Shown: positions 8,113-20,462, numbered from the stretch's first letter. The stretch: DNA of 64,000 nucleotides from Microbacterium hydrocarbonoxydans (GCF_023715885.1 NZ_JAMBOY010000002.1:774704-838703); one strand, 5' to 3'. Numbers and translations are program-made. The notes: a model not told the origin generated them from the letters alone.

Positions 8113-9306
8113 TCAACCCTCGCCCTCGGTCGGGATCTCGACGAGGATCGGATCTCCGTACTCGCCGCCGAGCTCGATCGATGCCCCCGCCGCGTCGGCC
8201 GGCAGCCCCTGCTCGATCGTCAGGTACGGGTTCATCCAGTTCGTGAACCGCACGTGCAGCGACCAGGTCACGGTGGTGCCGTCCGCGCCTTCCTCGACGC
8301 TCAGCGCGCGGATCTCGGCGGTGCTGTCCTGCGACGCCTGACATGCCGCCGCCTCGTCGGTGGCGTCGACGATCATGCAGCGCAGCATTCCCCCGCTCTG
8401 CGTGCCGTCGGCGGGCTTCTCGGCCACCCAGACAGGCTGGTCGTGGAAGTACCCCACGATCGACAGGCTCGGGAGGTAGCCCTGGTCGACGAGCTCTTCC
8501 GCACGCTCACGATCCGGACCGTCGAACTGACCGAGCATCGAGTCCTGCGGCTCCCATCGCTGCACCCACGCGAGCGGCTCGCCGGTGGTCGCGCGTGCGA
8601 GCACCGCCGACACGGACGTGCCGTACGCCTCGGCCGGATCGTCGGGATCATCGACGGGAACCGACACCGACACGCTCAGCGCCGTGTCCTCGATCCCGTC
8701 GGTCGGCCCGCACTGCTCCTGCGACGCCTCGCCGACGTCGAGGATCACGCAGGTCTCCTCGGAACCGTCGCGCGTGGCGTACCAGACGACGGCGTCGTCG
8801 TCCTCGGCGACGAGGCGCACGGAGCCGTCGTCGTACTCGCCGTCGGCCTGCAGCTCGAGACGTCGCTCCTGCTGTCCGGCGGTGAGCGCCGATTCGACGC
8901 CCTCGGCACCGAACAGGGCCCAGCCCGCGCCCACCCCGATGAGGAGGAGGGCAGCGGATGCCGCGACGGCGGCCTTCGTATGGTCGCGGACGGCGGCGCC
9001 GAGACCGGACCGCGCGGGAACCGGCGAGACGCTGTGCTCCGGAGGTGAATCGGACGCGAAGTCGGAAACGTCGCCGGTTCGGCCTCGAGCGCCGGACTCC
9101 GTTACCACGGGGAGTTCGGGAGCGACCTCGGGCTCCGCATCCGGAGCGAGCCCGCCCGCACCATGGACGTGATCGTCAAGCGCGCTGCTCCGTGACGACT
9201 CGAGCTCCATCAAGCGCCGAGCCTCGGCATCCGTCAATGCGCCGCCGCGACCGTAGGCGCGCGCCTGCAGGGCGCGCAGCTCCTCGATCTCATCGGCGTG
9301 CAGCAT
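8113..9306 (-). CDS. Conserved hypothetical single-pass membrane protein
   Basis: 397 residues, function not recognised. The first 110 residues are charged and disordered, followed by one membrane segment (AAVAASAALLLIGVGAGWALFG) and a C-terminal extracytoplasmic region of about 250 residues. That region has four cysteines in pairs (CVILDVGEASQEQC and CMIVDATDEAAAC), suggesting two disulphides. It is the last gene of the acpS-to-tsaD operon and starts 3 bases after the previous stop. Confidence 0.7.
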   Translation of the reverse strand: MLHADEIEELRALQARAYGRGGALTDAEARRLMELESSRSSALDDHVHGAGGLAPDAEPEVAPELPVVTESGARGRTGDVSDFASDSPPEHSVSPVPARSGLGAAVRDHTKAAVAASAALLLIGVGAGWALFGAEGVESALTAGQQERRLELQADGEYDDGSVRLVAEDDDAVVWYATRDGSEETCVILDVGEASQEQCGPTDGIEDTALSVSVSVPVDDPDDPAEAYGTSVSAVLARATTGEPLAWVQRWEPQDSMLGQFDGPDRERAEELVDQGYLPSLSIVGYFHDQPVWVAEKPADGTQSGGMLRCMIVDATDEAAACQASQDSTAEIRALSVEEGADGTTVTWSLHVRFTNWMNPYLTIEQGLPADAAGASIELGGEYGDPILVEIPTEGEG

Positions 9307-9309
9307 GCG

Positions 9310-9813
9310 CTACCCGAGCCTCTCGAACTGCATTCCCGCCCAGACGAGCCACCCCAGGCTGTAGACCGTCGCTGCGAGGCCCAGCACCAGCGCCCAACGG
9401 GCGATCGCTCGGCTCTCGACGGGACGGCGCAGCGACATGATCGCGGCGATCACCGCGACCACGGCGATCGGGATGCCCCACCCCACGAAGAACGACGCTC
9501 CCAGCGCGACGATCGCCGCGACGAGGGCCCATGGAGCGAGCCGGGTGTCGTCGCCGACCGAGGCGTCCGCGGCGGGCTGCCAGTCGTCGTGTCGGGTGTC
9601 GTCGGCGATCGGGCCTGTCGCGACCACCGGTTCCACGGTTACGGGACCGGTGGGGAGCTTCGCGTAGCCGTCGCGCCGCGCACCCGGGAGACGTGCGGAA
9701 CCCGCCGGACGTTCGACCTCGCCGCTCGGTCGTTCGACCGTCGTGCGGGGAACGGGGCGTTCGTGCGGCGAGTCCGAGGGGCCGCCGCCCGGGGTCCGGG
9801 GGGAATCGGTCAT
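9310..9813 (-). CDS. Small membrane protein downstream of tsaD
   Basis: 167 residues. A proline- and charge-rich N-terminal half precedes two hydrophobic hairpins ([33 protein letters not shown], and [23 protein letters not shown]). The pattern resembles DUF4190-type actinobacterial membrane proteins; function unknown. The start ATG at 9813 overlaps the tsaD stop by 4 bases (ATGA), which is why I prefer it to starts further upstream in the same open frame. Confidence 0.72.
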   Translation of the reverse strand: MTDSPRTPGGGPSDSPHERPVPRTTVERPSGEVERPAGSARLPGARRDGYAKLPTGPVTVEPVVATGPIADDTRHDDWQPAADASVGDDTRLAPWALVAAIVALGASFFVGWGIPIAVVAVIAAIMSLRRPVESRAIARWALVLGLAATVYSLGWLVWAGMQFERLG

Positions 9814-10883
9814 GACGACACCGGCACACGCTCGGCCACCTGGATCTCGGTGACCGGCAGCGTCGAATCCGCACCGAAGGCGAGCGTCGACGGGCGGCGT
9901 CCCGACGAGACGAGTTCGGCGGCGAGGGCGGCGATCATCGCCCCGTTGTCGGTGCACAGCGACAGCGGGGGTATGCGCACCGTCACCCCTGCAGCCTCGG
10001 CGCGCGCCAGCGCGACCTCGCGCAGCCGTCGGTTGGCGATCACGCCGCCTCCGAGCAGCAGGCGCGGGACGCCGAGGTCGGCGCAGGCCGCGAGGGCCTT
10101 CGTCACCAGGACGTCGACCACGGCTTCGCGGAAGCTCGCCGCCACATCCGCCACGGGCACCGGTGCTCCCTCCGCCTCGCACCGCTCGACCCACCGCGCG
10201 ACCGCGGTCTTCAGCCCGGAGAACGAGAAGTCGTAGCGGTGCTTCGCCATATCCGACGCCCGCGACAGCCCGCGCGGGAAACGGATGGCATCGGGATCTC
10301 CGTCCGCGGCCGCGCGGTCGATCTCCGGACCGCCGGGGTACGGGAGCGACAGCAGCCTGGCGACCTTGTCGAACGCCTCGCCCGCAGCGTCGTCCATGGT
10401 CTCGCCCAGCATCTCGACGTCGGTCGTGAGGTCGCGCACGTGCAGCAGCGAGGTGTGCCCGCCGGAGACGAGCAGCGCGATGGTCGGGTACTCGAGGGGC
10501 TCGGACTCCGGGGTGAGGATGTCAGCGGCGATGTGCCCGACGAGGTGGTTGACCGCGTACAGCGGCTTGTCGAGCGACACCGCCAGCCCCTTCGCCGCGC
10601 CGACCCCGACCATGAGCGCGCCCGCGAGACCGGGGCCGCTCGTGACCGCGACGGCGTCGAGATCGTGCAGCGAGACCCCGGCCTCGGCGAGGGCTGCGTC
10701 GATCGACGGCTGCAGCGCCTCGAGGTGCGCCCGCGCGGCTACCTCGGGCACGACGCCGCCGTAGCGCGCGTGCTCGTCCATGCTCGACGCGATCGTGTTC
10801 GACAGCAGCGTCCGACCGCGGACGATCCCGATCCCGGTCTCGTCGCAGCTGGTCTCGATGCCCAGCACCAGGGGCTCGGTCAT
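9810..10883 (-). CDS. tsaD: tRNA threonylcarbamoyladenosine transferase TsaD
   Basis: Catalytic subunit that transfers threonylcarbamoyl to A37 of ANN-reading tRNAs, 357 residues. The start [17 protein letters not shown] and the metal-binding pair H113/H117 in [10 protein letters not shown] are diagnostic. It works with TsaB and TsaE, both encoded in the same operon. ATG at 10883 overlaps the rimI stop by 4 bases. Confidence 0.96.
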   Translation of the reverse strand: MTEPLVLGIETSCDETGIGIVRGRTLLSNTIASSMDEHARYGGVVPEVAARAHLEALQPSIDAALAEAGVSLHDLDAVAVTSGPGLAGALMVGVGAAKGLAVSLDKPLYAVNHLVGHIAADILTPESEPLEYPTIALLVSGGHTSLLHVRDLTTDVEMLGETMDDAAGEAFDKVARLLSLPYPGGPEIDRAAADGDPDAIRFPRGLSRASDMAKHRYDFSFSGLKTAVARWVERCEAEGAPVPVADVAASFREAVVDVLVTKALAACADLGVPRLLLGGGVIANRRLREVALARAEAAGVTVRIPPLSLCTDNGAMIAALAAELVSSGRRPSTLAFGADSTLPVTEIQVAERVPVSS

Positions 10884-11368
10884 GCGGTGGCCTCCTCTGC
10901 GGCATCCGTCGCGCCTCGCGCGTGCTGCAGCACGAGACGCATCACGATCGCGTCGACATCATCGGGCTGGTAGTAGCGGGGGCGTCGCCCGATCTCCTCG
11001 AACCCCTCCGAGCGGTAGAGGCCCTCGGCGCCCGGGTTGTCGGCGCGGACCTCGAGGAACACCTCCCGGGCTCCCCGTTCGGCGGCCGTGTCGAGCAGCG
11101 CCCGCAGCAGTGCGCGTCCGCGCCCGGCGCCTCGGTACTCGGCGTCGAACGCGATGGTCTGGATGTCGGCGTCGGCGGAGCCGCGCAGCGCCCGCACCCC
11201 GCCGTAGCCGATCACCGCGCCCTCATGCTCGTCGACGAGATAGCGTCCATGGGGGCTCGACAGCTCGATCGCCATCGCCTCGGAGCTCCACGCGTCCGTC
11301 GGGAACGAACGGTGCTCTATCGCCATGATGGCGTCGAGGTCGTCGGGCGTCGCCGCGCGGAGGGTCAC
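10880..11368 (-). CDS. rimI: Ribosomal-protein-alanine N-acetyltransferase RimI (GNAT)
   Basis: 162 residues with the GNAT fold. The acetyl-CoA loop is [13 protein letters not shown], followed by [35 protein letters not shown], a RimI hallmark. Expected to acetylate the N-terminal alanine of ribosomal protein S18 or a related target. GTG start, overlapping tsaB by 4 bases. Confidence 0.92.
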   Translation of the reverse strand: MTLRAATPDDLDAIMAIEHRSFPTDAWSSEAMAIELSSPHGRYLVDEHEGAVIGYGGVRALRGSADADIQTIAFDAEYRGAGRGRALLRALLDTAAERGAREVFLEVRADNPGAEGLYRSEGFEEIGRRPRYYQPDDVDAIVMRLVLQHARGATDAAEEATA

Positions 11369-11985
11369 AGCCCGACCTTCTTCGGCGCTCCGGGCATCGA
11401 GACGTCAGGATGCCGCATGTAGAGCGGCTCGTCGCCCGCGAGGGTGCGACCGGCGCGCAGAGCACGCTCCCCGACGACGGCGAGGTCGGCGGCCGACAGC
11501 GTGGCGACCTCGATCGCACGCACCCCGTCGAGCGTGGAGTCGAGTTCGACGCGCGGCACCAGAACGGTGTCGGCGACGATGCCGGGGATGCCGTCGGCAT
11601 CCGTCCCATCGAAGACCGTCACCGCCACCTCACGGCGCCGCGCGTCGGTGACGATCGCGAAGGGGCCGGCCACGGCATCCGTCTCGATCGCGTGCAGAGC
11701 GGGGGCGAAGTGACTCGGGACGGAGACGACGGGGATCTCGCGACCGAGCGCGAACGCGCGCGCGGCGGCGATGCCGATGCGGAGGCCCGTGAAGGGCCCA
11801 GGGCCCATGCCTGCGACGACGTAGGTGATCGGAGCCGCGTTCGCGTCGTCGATCACGCGGTGCAGCAGATCGCCGATCACCTCGGCGTGACCGAGCGGAT
11901 CGGCCGTCGACGCCTCGGAGCGCGCACCGTCGTCGCCGACGATCGCGACGGCAGTGCCCAGGGAGGTGTCGACGGCGAGGATCAC
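11365..11985 (-). CDS. tsaB: tRNA t6A biosynthesis protein TsaB
   Basis: Non-catalytic partner of TsaD, 206 residues. The opening ILAVDTSLGTAVAIV and the stretch GMGPGPFTGLRIGIAAARAFA are typical of the TsaB/YeaZ half of the ASKHA fold. GTG start, overlapping the tsaE stop by 4 bases; it sits between its two partners in the operon. Confidence 0.94.
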   Translation of the reverse strand: MILAVDTSLGTAVAIVGDDGARSEASTADPLGHAEVIGDLLHRVIDDANAAPITYVVAGMGPGPFTGLRIGIAAARAFALGREIPVVSVPSHFAPALHAIETDAVAGPFAIVTDARRREVAVTVFDGTDADGIPGIVADTVLVPRVELDSTLDGVRAIEVATLSAADLAVVGERALRAGRTLAGDEPLYMRHPDVSMPGAPKKVGL

Positions 11986-12509
11986 CTCTCCAGGGTAGTC
12001 GCCCCTCCGTCGACGGTCCCTGAGCGCGAGGCGCGGGTGATCGTCACGTGTCGCGGGGCATCCGCGTCGAGCTCCGACGGGTCCAGGTCATCCCCGCCGC
12101 CGGCGCCGACCGGCCGCTCGAGCTCGATGTCCCACCAGCTGTCCGCGAGCTCCTCCGCCATGCCCCGACCCCACTCGATCACGACGACGGAGCGGACGAG
12201 GTCGAGGTCGAGGTCCTCCAGCTCCGCGCCCGAGCCCAGCCGGTACGCATCGACGTGCACGAGCGGCGCCCGACCGACGAGCGACGGATGCGTGCGGGCG
12301 ATGACGAACGTCGGGCTCTGCACCGGTCCGCGCACCCCCAGCCCCTCGGCGAGGCCGCGGGTGAACGTCGTCTTGCCCGCGCCCAGCGGGCCGGTGAGGA
12401 TCAGCAGGTCGCCCGCCTCGAGCTTCTCGCCGATACGGCGGCCGAGATGCTCCATCGCGTCCGAAGTCTCGATGTCATGGCGCCCGAAGATCGCCGGATC
12501 GACGCTCAC
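11982..12509 (-). CDS. tsaE: tRNA t6A biosynthesis ATPase TsaE
   Basis: Small P-loop ATPase needed for the threonylcarbamoyl cycle, 175 residues. Walker A GPLGAGKT is at residues 40-47; SPTFVI and HVDAYRL follow, as in YjeE/TsaE. I chose GTG at 12509 because it overlaps the alr stop by 4 bases, like every other junction in this operon; the frame remains open to 12584 but that would bury the start inside alr. Confidence 0.92.
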   Translation of the reverse strand: MSVDPAIFGRHDIETSDAMEHLGRRIGEKLEAGDLLILTGPLGAGKTTFTRGLAEGLGVRGPVQSPTFVIARTHPSLVGRAPLVHVDAYRLGSGAELEDLDLDLVRSVVVIEWGRGMAEELADSWWDIELERPVGAGGGDDLDPSELDADAPRHVTITRASRSGTVDGGATTLER

Positions 12510-13612
12510 GCCGACCTCCTGGGAACACGTGCGCCGATGCGGGTGACGATCTCGTAGTCGATGGTGGATGCCGCGTTCGCCCATTCCGCGGCCGACGGCA
12601 CCCCGAGCGTCGGATCGCCGAACAGCACGACCTCGTCGCCTATCGACACCGGGGAGTCGCCGACGTCGACGACGAACTGGTCCATCGCGATGCGGCCGAC
12701 GTTCGTATAGCGGCGTCCGTTGATCGAGACCGGCAGACGGCCCGACGCGTGCCGCGGCACCCCGTCGGCATAGCCGAGAGGCACCAGCACGAGGGTCGTG
12801 TCGTGCGGAGCACGGTGATCGTAGCCGTAGGAGACCCCGGCTCCGGCCGGCACGCGACGCACGGCCGCGACGGCACCGCGCAGGGTCATCGCCGGGCGGA
12901 GGCCGAGTTGCGCCGACGACCGGTCCTCGAAGGGCGACAGCCCGTAGATGCCGACTCCGATCCGCACGGCGTCGAGTCGCATCTCGGGGAGGTCGATGGC
13001 GGCGGCGGTCGCGGCGATGTGACGGATCTCGGGATGGATGCCGAACGATGCGGCGAGCGCGACCCCCTCCTCGAAGCGTGCCAGCGCCTCGCGGTCGTCC
13101 TGCGGGGAGGTGTTGGAGAGGTGGCTGAAGAGTCCGACGATGCGCAGGCGGCCGATGCGCTCGAGCCGCGCGGCCTCCGCCAGCACACGGCGCCAGTCGG
13201 CCGGAGCGATGCCGTTGCGCGACAGCCCGGTCTCGAACTTCAGGTGCACACCGACCGGACGATCGACGCTCGCCGCGGCTGCTGCAGCCTCGAGCTGGTC
13301 GAACGACGAGATGCCGAGCTCGATGTCCTGCCCGGCCGCGTGCTCGAACCGCTCCCCCGGCGCGTGCAGCCAGGCCATGATCGGGGCGGTGATGCCCTGG
13401 CGCCGGAGTTCCAGCGCCTCGGGGATCTCAGCCACGCCGAGACGCGTCGCCCCTCCGGCGAGCGCGGCGACGGCTGCTGCCGCCGCCCCATGCCCGTAGG
13501 CGTTCGCCTTGACGACCGCGATGACCTGCACCCCCGTGAGGCGGCGGAAGTGCCGGACGTTGTCGCTGATGGCATCCAGCTCAATCCTGGCCTCGCGGAA
13601 CGGTGCGCTCAC
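12506..13612 (-). CDS. alr: Alanine racemase
   Basis: PLP-dependent racemase that makes D-alanine for peptidoglycan, 368 residues. The PLP lysine is K35 in VIAVVKANAYGHG; the later VSYGYDHR contains the second catalytic tyrosine region, and IAMDQFVVDVG is conserved. GTG start overlapping the acpS stop by 4 bases. Confidence 0.96.
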   Translation of the reverse strand: MSAPFREARIELDAISDNVRHFRRLTGVQVIAVVKANAYGHGAAAAAVAALAGGATRLGVAEIPEALELRRQGITAPIMAWLHAPGERFEHAAGQDIELGISSFDQLEAAAAAASVDRPVGVHLKFETGLSRNGIAPADWRRVLAEAARLERIGRLRIVGLFSHLSNTSPQDDREALARFEEGVALAASFGIHPEIRHIAATAAAIDLPEMRLDAVRIGVGIYGLSPFEDRSSAQLGLRPAMTLRGAVAAVRRVPAGAGVSYGYDHRAPHDTTLVLVPLGYADGVPRHASGRLPVSINGRRYTNVGRIAMDQFVVDVGDSPVSIGDEVVLFGDPTLGVPSAAEWANAASTIDYEIVTRIGARVPRRSA

Positions 13613-13968
13613 AACGGGTCTCCCTCGGCGACGACGAACGCCGCGGCGAGACCCGCGTCGTGCGTGAGGGTCAGATGCAGACGGCTGATTCCGCGCTCCG
13701 CCACGACCTCGGCCGTGGTGCCGGAGAGCACGAAGTGCGGGCGGCCCGAGTCCTCCGAGGCGATCTCGATCTCGGTCCAGTGCACGCCGTCAGAGCCCCC
13801 CAGCGTCTTGATCAGAGCCTCCTTCGCGGCGTAGCGCGCGGCCAGCGACGGCAGGCGAAGCGGCCGCTCGGCCGGGGCGAACAGGCGCTCGCGCAACCGC
13901 GGGGTGCGCTCCAGAGTGCGCTCGAACCGCGGGATGTCGACGAGGTCGATGCCGGTCCCGATGATCAC
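13609..13968 (-). CDS. acpS: Holo-[acyl-carrier-protein] synthase AcpS
   Basis: Phosphopantetheinyl transferase that activates acyl carrier protein, 119 residues. The start IIGTGIDLVDIPRFE carries the magnesium ligand D8, and AARYAAKEALIK carries E50. GTG start. It is the first gene of the eight-gene operon running down to 8113. Confidence 0.95.
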   Translation of the reverse strand: MIIGTGIDLVDIPRFERTLERTPRLRERLFAPAERPLRLPSLAARYAAKEALIKTLGGSDGVHWTEIEIASEDSGRPHFVLSGTTAEVVAERGISRLHLTLTHDAGLAAAFVVAEGDPL

Positions 13969-14246
13969 CAGTTCAGCCTAGTCGCGGCCCGCCGCGGTCC
14001 CGTGCTCCCCCTCCGCGCTGCGTACCGACAGGCTACCCGGCTGAGGATCCCCGCCCGTCGGTGGACCCCTCGGGTTCCCCTCGCCGACCTGCATGTCGAG
14101 AACTCGCCTGGAGACCGAGAACCGGCCTTTCCGACCTGCATCTGTTTTCGCGGCATGCAGAACGGTCACGCGACTGCTTCTGCACAACTGCCGATTCAGC
14201 GCATCAGCCTGGATTTTGCAGGGGATCGTCACCACGCCGATCACGA
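13969..14246. other. Intergenic region between acpS and the endonuclease-like gene
   Basis: 278 bases with no convincing gene. It must hold the acpS operon promoter on the minus strand. It contains several GCATG-type motifs, including GGCATGCAG at 14152-14160, which recurs on the far side of the next gene at 15176-15184. Confidence 0.5.
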
Positions 14247-15098
14247 ATGCCCGAAGATCGCAGGATGCTCGCACCCGCAGATCTCCTGGACCGGCTCGGC
14301 GGCATCGCGCGCGGGAATCTCCTGCAGGAGTACGGAGTCACTCGTGGGCACCTCCGACGCGCAGTCGCGAGCGGCGAAGTGACCCGTGTGCGCCCCGGCG
14401 TGTTCGCGGCACGATCGGCCGATCCGCTGGAGCTCGCGGCGGCCGTGCATGGCGGTTCTCTCACCTGTGCTGCGGCTCTCCGAGCCCACGGGGTGTGGAC
14501 GTTGCCGTCGTCCGACCGCACCGCTCATGTGTGGCTCGGTGGTTCAGGACGCGCGCATCCGCATCCGGATTGCACCTGCCGGGTGCATTACTCCCCCGGC
14601 ATCGCCGCCCTCGGCGTCGCCCCGCTCGCCGAAGTTCTCGTGCACGTCTATCGATGCCTGGGCACCGAAGCCTTCTTCGCTGCGTACGAATCAGCGTGGA
14701 ATCAGCGCTTGATCTCCGCACACGATCGGGCTCGCATCCGACGCGCGCTGCCGGCATCCGCCCGGTGGATGCTGGACCTCGCCCGCCCCGACGCGGAGAG
14801 CGGTCTCGAGTCCCTGCTGCGTCTGCGACTGCATCTGCTGGGTATCCGTCTCGAGTGCCAGGTGTCGATACACGGCGTGGGCCGAGTCGACTTCGTCATC
14901 GCAGGACGCCTGATTCTTGAGGCGGACGGACGCGAGAACCACACCGGAGCCGAACGCCGTCACCGCGACCTGATCCGGGATGCCGCGGCGTCTGCACGCG
15001 GCTACGAGACACTGCGGTTCGACTACGCGATGATCGTGCACGACTGGGATGCCGTCGTGCAGGCGATTCTTCCCGCCGTCAACCGCGCGCGGGCCTGA
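14247..15098 (+). CDS. DUF559/AbiEi-like protein with a PD-(D/E)XK endonuclease-type C-terminus
   Basis: 283 residues. The N-terminal third looks like the AbiEi antitoxin winged-helix domain (LLQEYGVTRGHLRRAVASGEVTRVRPGVF). The C-terminal part (VDFVIAGRLILEADGRENH, then a conserved RDAAASARGYETLRFDY) follows the DUF559/very-short-patch-repair endonuclease pattern with acidic and lysine-type positions, although the lysine is replaced by arginine/glutamate residues. Function unproven; such single genes are common in actinobacteria. ATG at 14247 or 14265 are the plausible starts; longer forms read into sequence of non-coding character. Confidence 0.68.
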   Translation: MPEDRRMLAPADLLDRLGGIARGNLLQEYGVTRGHLRRAVASGEVTRVRPGVFAARSADPLELAAAVHGGSLTCAAALRAHGVWTLPSSDRTAHVWLGGSGRAHPHPDCTCRVHYSPGIAALGVAPLAEVLVHVYRCLGTEAFFAAYESAWNQRLISAHDRARIRRALPASARWMLDLARPDAESGLESLLRLRLHLLGIRLECQVSIHGVGRVDFVIAGRLILEADGRENHTGAERRHRDLIRDAAASARGYETLRFDYAMIVHDWDAVVQAILPAVNRARA

Positions 15099-15183
15099 GA
15101 CCGGCGACCCTGATGCACGCCGGAAACACACATGCATGCCCGAACACCGGAGTGTCTGCTTGCATGTGCGTCCTTGGCATGCA

Positions 15184-15211
15184 GGCCGGTCGGCATGCAT
15201 GCCGGTCGGCC
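15184..15211. terminator. Hairpin between the endonuclease-like gene and glmS
   Basis: GGCCGGTCGGCATG pairs with CATGCCGGTCGGCC over 14 positions, two of them G-U in RNA. It lies 8 bases beyond the glmS stop on the minus strand and 86 bases beyond the plus-strand gene. No U-run is present, so termination is probable rather than sure. Confidence 0.55.
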
Positions 15212-15218
15212 AGGCGGG

Positions 15219-17066
<1,848 letters not shown>

Positions 17067-17111
17067 GAGGTACAGAGTAAGCGCCGCATTTTGCGAAGGT
17101 TCCGAACGAAC

Positions 17112-17135
17112 CCGCGTGACCGCGCCACCACGCGG
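17112..17135 (-). terminator. Weak hairpin after coaA
   Basis: CCGCGTG and CACGCGG (7-base arms, 10-base loop) lie between the coaA stop and the glmS start. It may end coaA transcription, but no U-run follows, and read-through into glmS is possible. Confidence 0.35.
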
Positions 17136-17145
17136 ATGCCGACGA

Positions 17146-18090
17146 TCAGAGCTTGCGGAGGAGCACGCTCTCGACGCTGTGGTCGGCGCCCTTGTTCAGC
17201 ACGAGGCGCGCCCGGTGCTTGGTCGGCATGACGTTCTCGACGAGATTGGGCATGTTGATCTCGTTCCAGTACCCCAGAGCCGTCGTGATCGCCTCGTCGT
17301 CGGTGAGGTGCGCGAACACGTTGAAGTACGACGAGGGGTTCGAGAACGCCCCTTGCCGCAGGGCGAGGAAGCGGTCGACGTACCACTTCTCGATATGCGA
17401 GGTGTCGGCGTCCACGAAGATCGAGAAGTCGAACAGGTCGCTCACCGCGACGTCGTTGGGGGCGGGCGGCGGCTGCAGCACGTTGAGCCCCTCCACGATG
17501 ACGACGTCCGGCCGCCGCACGACCACGTGGGCATCGGGGACGATGTCGTAGCGCATGTGGGAGTAGAACGGAGCACGGACCTCTGCGGCCCCGCTCTTGA
17601 CCTCGGTGAGGAACTCGATGAGCGAGCGACGGTCGTAGGACTCGGGAAAGCCCTTGCGGTCCATGAGACCGCGTCGCTCGAGTTCGGCGTTGGGGTAGAG
17701 GAAGCCGTCGGTGGTGACGAGCTCGACGCGCGGCGTTCCCGGCCACCGGCTCATGAGCTCGCGCAGCAGGCGCGCGATCGTCGATTTGCCCACCGCGACC
17801 GATCCCGCGACGCCGACGACGAAGGGTGTGGTCGAGTCGTCCTCCTGCAGGAAGTCGCTCGTGGCAGCCCCCAGGCGTTTGGTGGCCGTGGCGTAGAGGC
17901 TGAGCAGGCGGCTCAGCGGCAGATACACCTCACTGACCTCGGTGAGGTCGAGCCGATCGCCGATGCCGCGGAGCTCGACGACCTCGGTCTCGGTGAGCGG
18001 CTGATCGAGGCCCGCGGCGAGCCGTGCCCACTCCCGGCGCCCGATCTCACGATACGGAGACAGCGGAAGCGCGGGGTCGACGGTGGTCAC
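17146..18090 (-). CDS. coaA: Type I pantothenate kinase
   Basis: Phosphorylates pantothenate, the first step of coenzyme A synthesis; 314 residues. Walker [10 protein letters not shown] is at residues 96-104 and [11 protein letters not shown] and [10 protein letters not shown] are conserved in CoaA. I chose GTG at 18090, giving the usual length; the frame is open to 18168, but that would run under the start of the divergent ppx gene. Confidence 0.94.
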   Translation of the reverse strand: MTTVDPALPLSPYREIGRREWARLAAGLDQPLTETEVVELRGIGDRLDLTEVSEVYLPLSRLLSLYATATKRLGAATSDFLQEDDSTTPFVVGVAGSVAVGKSTIARLLRELMSRWPGTPRVELVTTDGFLYPNAELERRGLMDRKGFPESYDRRSLIEFLTEVKSGAAEVRAPFYSHMRYDIVPDAHVVVRRPDVVIVEGLNVLQPPPAPNDVAVSDLFDFSIFVDADTSHIEKWYVDRFLALRQGAFSNPSSYFNVFAHLTDDEAITTALGYWNEINMPNLVENVMPTKHRARLVLNKGADHSVESVLLRKL

Positions 18091-18126
18091 CGCATCATCG
18101 TAGCGGGGCACCGGTAGTCTCTTGCC

Positions 18127-19032
18127 GTGCGCCTGGGAGTCCTCGACATCGGATCCAACACCGTTCACATGCTGGCGGCCGACGTGCGCGCGGGCGGACG
18201 CCCGCTCGCGACGACAAGCGATCGGACCGTGCTGCGCCTCATGCGCTACCTCACCGCCGACGGCGCGATCTCGGATGACGGTGTCCGCGCACTCGTGGAC
18301 GCGGTGCGCCAGGCACGCCGGGTGGCCGAGGAGGAGCGCGTCGACGAACTGCTCGCGACCGCCACGAGCGCGGTGCGGGACGCGACGAACGGCACCGACG
18401 TGATCGCCCGGATCGAGGAGGCGCTCGGCCAGCCGCTGCAGGTTCTCGACGGGGAGACCGAGGCCGAACTCACCTTCCTCGCCGTGCGGCGCTGGTTCGG
18501 CTGGTCAGCCGGTCAGATCCTGCTGCTCGACATCGGCGGCGGCTCGCTCGAGATCGCGGCAGGCGGGGAGGAACTGCCGGATGCCGCGGCATCCGTCCCG
18601 CTGGGAGCCGGCCGCATGACGGTGCAGTTCCTGCCGAGCGATCCGCCGGGCGAGGCCGATGTCGAGAGACTGCGCACGCATGCCGCAGCGACTCTGGACG
18701 CCGTCCTTCCCCGATTCGCCGGGCTCCCCCGCCCCGACCACGTGGTCGGGTCGTCGAAGGCGATCCGCTCGCTCGCCAAGCTCGTCGGCTACCCCGTTCC
18801 CGGATGGTCGGGATCCGAGCGCATGCTGCTGCCGCGCACCGCCCTCGGATCGTGGATCCCGCGGCTCGCCCGTCTTCCGGCATCCGCGCGTCAGGAGCTG
18901 CCGGGCATCACCGCGGATCGCACGTTTCAGATCGTCGCGGCGGCGGTGTCGCTGCACACGGCGATGTCGGCGCTCGACGTCGACGAGCTCGAGGTGTCGC
19001 CGTGGGCGCTCCGCGAGGGAGTGCTGCTGTGA
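18127..19032 (+). CDS. ppx: Ppx/GppA-family exopolyphosphatase
   Basis: Phosphatase of the ASKHA fold acting on polyphosphate or pppGpp, 301 residues. The opening [17 protein letters not shown] and the second phosphate loop [13 protein letters not shown] are the two family motifs. This is the short actinobacterial form without the C-terminal HD-like domain. GTG start; divergent from coaA with 36 bases between. Confidence 0.9.
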   Translation: MRLGVLDIGSNTVHMLAADVRAGGRPLATTSDRTVLRLMRYLTADGAISDDGVRALVDAVRQARRVAEEERVDELLATATSAVRDATNGTDVIARIEEALGQPLQVLDGETEAELTFLAVRRWFGWSAGQILLLDIGGGSLEIAAGGEELPDAAASVPLGAGRMTVQFLPSDPPGEADVERLRTHAAATLDAVLPRFAGLPRPDHVVGSSKAIRSLAKLVGYPVPGWSGSERMLLPRTALGSWIPRLARLPASARQELPGITADRTFQIVAAAVSLHTAMSALDVDELEVSPWALREGVLL

Positions 19033-19038
19033 TACATC

Positions 19039-19075
19039 GAGCAGCTGGGCCAGGCGCGTCCCTGACCCAGCGCTC
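19039..19075. terminator. Hairpin between ppx and glmM
   Basis: GAGC-A-GCTGGG pairs with CCCAGCGCTC, leaving one bulged A and a 16-base loop. It lies between two convergent genes and is the best terminator candidate there. Confidence 0.45.
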
Positions 19076-19089
19076 GCGTACGACGGTGG

Positions 19090-20448
19090 TCAGAGCGCGA
19101 GGCGCTCGCGCACCACGTCCGCGAGACGATCGGCATAGGCCTGCGCGGATTCGGCGTCGGCTGCTTCGACCATGACGCGCACGAGCGGCTCGGTCCCGGA
19201 CTTGCGCAGCAGGACGCGTCCGGTATCGCCCAGCTCAGCCTCGACCTCTCGGATCGCAGCCTGAACGACGTCGTCGGAGCCGACGGCGTCCTTGTCGACG
19301 TCGCGCACGTTGATGAGCACCTGCGGGTACACGGTCATGACGCTCGCCAGTTCGGCGATGGACTTGTTCTGGCGGGCCATCTCGGCCACGAGGTGCAGAC
19401 CGGTGAGCAGACCGTCGCCCGTCGTCGCGAAGTCGCTCATGATGACGTGCCCGGACTGCTCGCCGCCGAGCGCATAGCCGCCCTCGTTCATGTCCTCGAG
19501 CACGTAGCGGTCGCCGACCGCCGTCTGACGGACGGTGATGCCGTGCTCGCGCATCGCGAGGTGCAGACCGAGGTTGCTCATCACCGTAGCGACGAGGGTG
19601 TCGTCGGTCAGGTGACCGCGCTCCTTCATCGACACGGCGAGGATCGCCATGATCTGGTCGCCGTCGATGACGCGACCCTCCGCGTCGACCGCGAGGCAGC
19701 GGTCCGCGTCTCCGTCGTGCGCGATGCCGATGTCGGCTCCCAGCCGGACGACGGCCTCGGCGAGGTTCTCGAGGTGCGTCGAGCCGACGCCGTCGTTGAT
19801 GTTCCAGCCGTCGGGATCGGCGCCGATGACGGTGACCTCGGCCCCCGCATCGCGGAACGTCTCCGGCGAGACGCCGGATGCCGCGCCATGGGCGCAGTCG
19901 AGCACGACCTTGATGCCGTTCAGGCGGTTGGGCAGCGACCCGAGCAGGTGCACGACGTAGCGGTCCTCGGCGTCGGAGAAGCGGATGATCCGGCCGACGC
20001 CGGCACCGGTCGGGCGCAGCATCTCACCGGACATGGCCGCCTCGATGCGCTGCTCGACGACGTCGGGAAGCTTGCGTCCGCCGCGGGCGAAGATCTTGAT
20101 GCCGTTGTCGGGCGCAGCGTTGTGCGACGCCGAGATCATCACGCCGAAGTCCGCGTCACGGTCGGCGACGAGGAAGGCGAGAGCCGGGGTCGGGATGACT
20201 CCGGCCTCGAGCACGTCGACACCGGAGGATGCGAGCCCCGCGGACACCGCGGCCTCGAGGAAGTGGCCAGAGACCCGAGGGTCGCGGGCGACCACTGCGG
20301 TGAGTCGCTTGCCTTCGGCTTTGCGAGCCTCCGCAGTACGGCCCTGGCCCAGGACGACAGCAGTCGCCTGGGCCAGGGTGAGCGCCAGGTCGGCGGTGAG
20401 GATGCCGTTGGCGAGTCCTCTCACGCCGTCCGTGCCAAAGATCGGCAT
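19090..20448 (-). CDS. glmM: Phosphoglucosamine mutase
   Basis: Converts glucosamine-6-phosphate to the 1-phosphate for peptidoglycan precursor synthesis; 452 residues. It opens [11 protein letters not shown], the phosphoserine loop is ISASHN with catalytic S108, and the metal site is AHDGDADR. It begins 14 bases after rpsI, the standard actinobacterial rplM-rpsI-glmM order. Confidence 0.97.
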   Translation of the reverse strand: MPIFGTDGVRGLANGILTADLALTLAQATAVVLGQGRTAEARKAEGKRLTAVVARDPRVSGHFLEAAVSAGLASSGVDVLEAGVIPTPALAFLVADRDADFGVMISASHNAAPDNGIKIFARGGRKLPDVVEQRIEAAMSGEMLRPTGAGVGRIIRFSDAEDRYVVHLLGSLPNRLNGIKVVLDCAHGAASGVSPETFRDAGAEVTVIGADPDGWNINDGVGSTHLENLAEAVVRLGADIGIAHDGDADRCLAVDAEGRVIDGDQIMAILAVSMKERGHLTDDTLVATVMSNLGLHLAMREHGITVRQTAVGDRYVLEDMNEGGYALGGEQSGHVIMSDFATTGDGLLTGLHLVAEMARQNKSIAELASVMTVYPQVLINVRDVDKDAVGSDDVVQAAIREVEAELGDTGRVLLRKSGTEPLVRVMVEAADAESAQAYADRLADVVRERLAL

Positions 20449-20462
20449 CGGAGCAGTGGACC

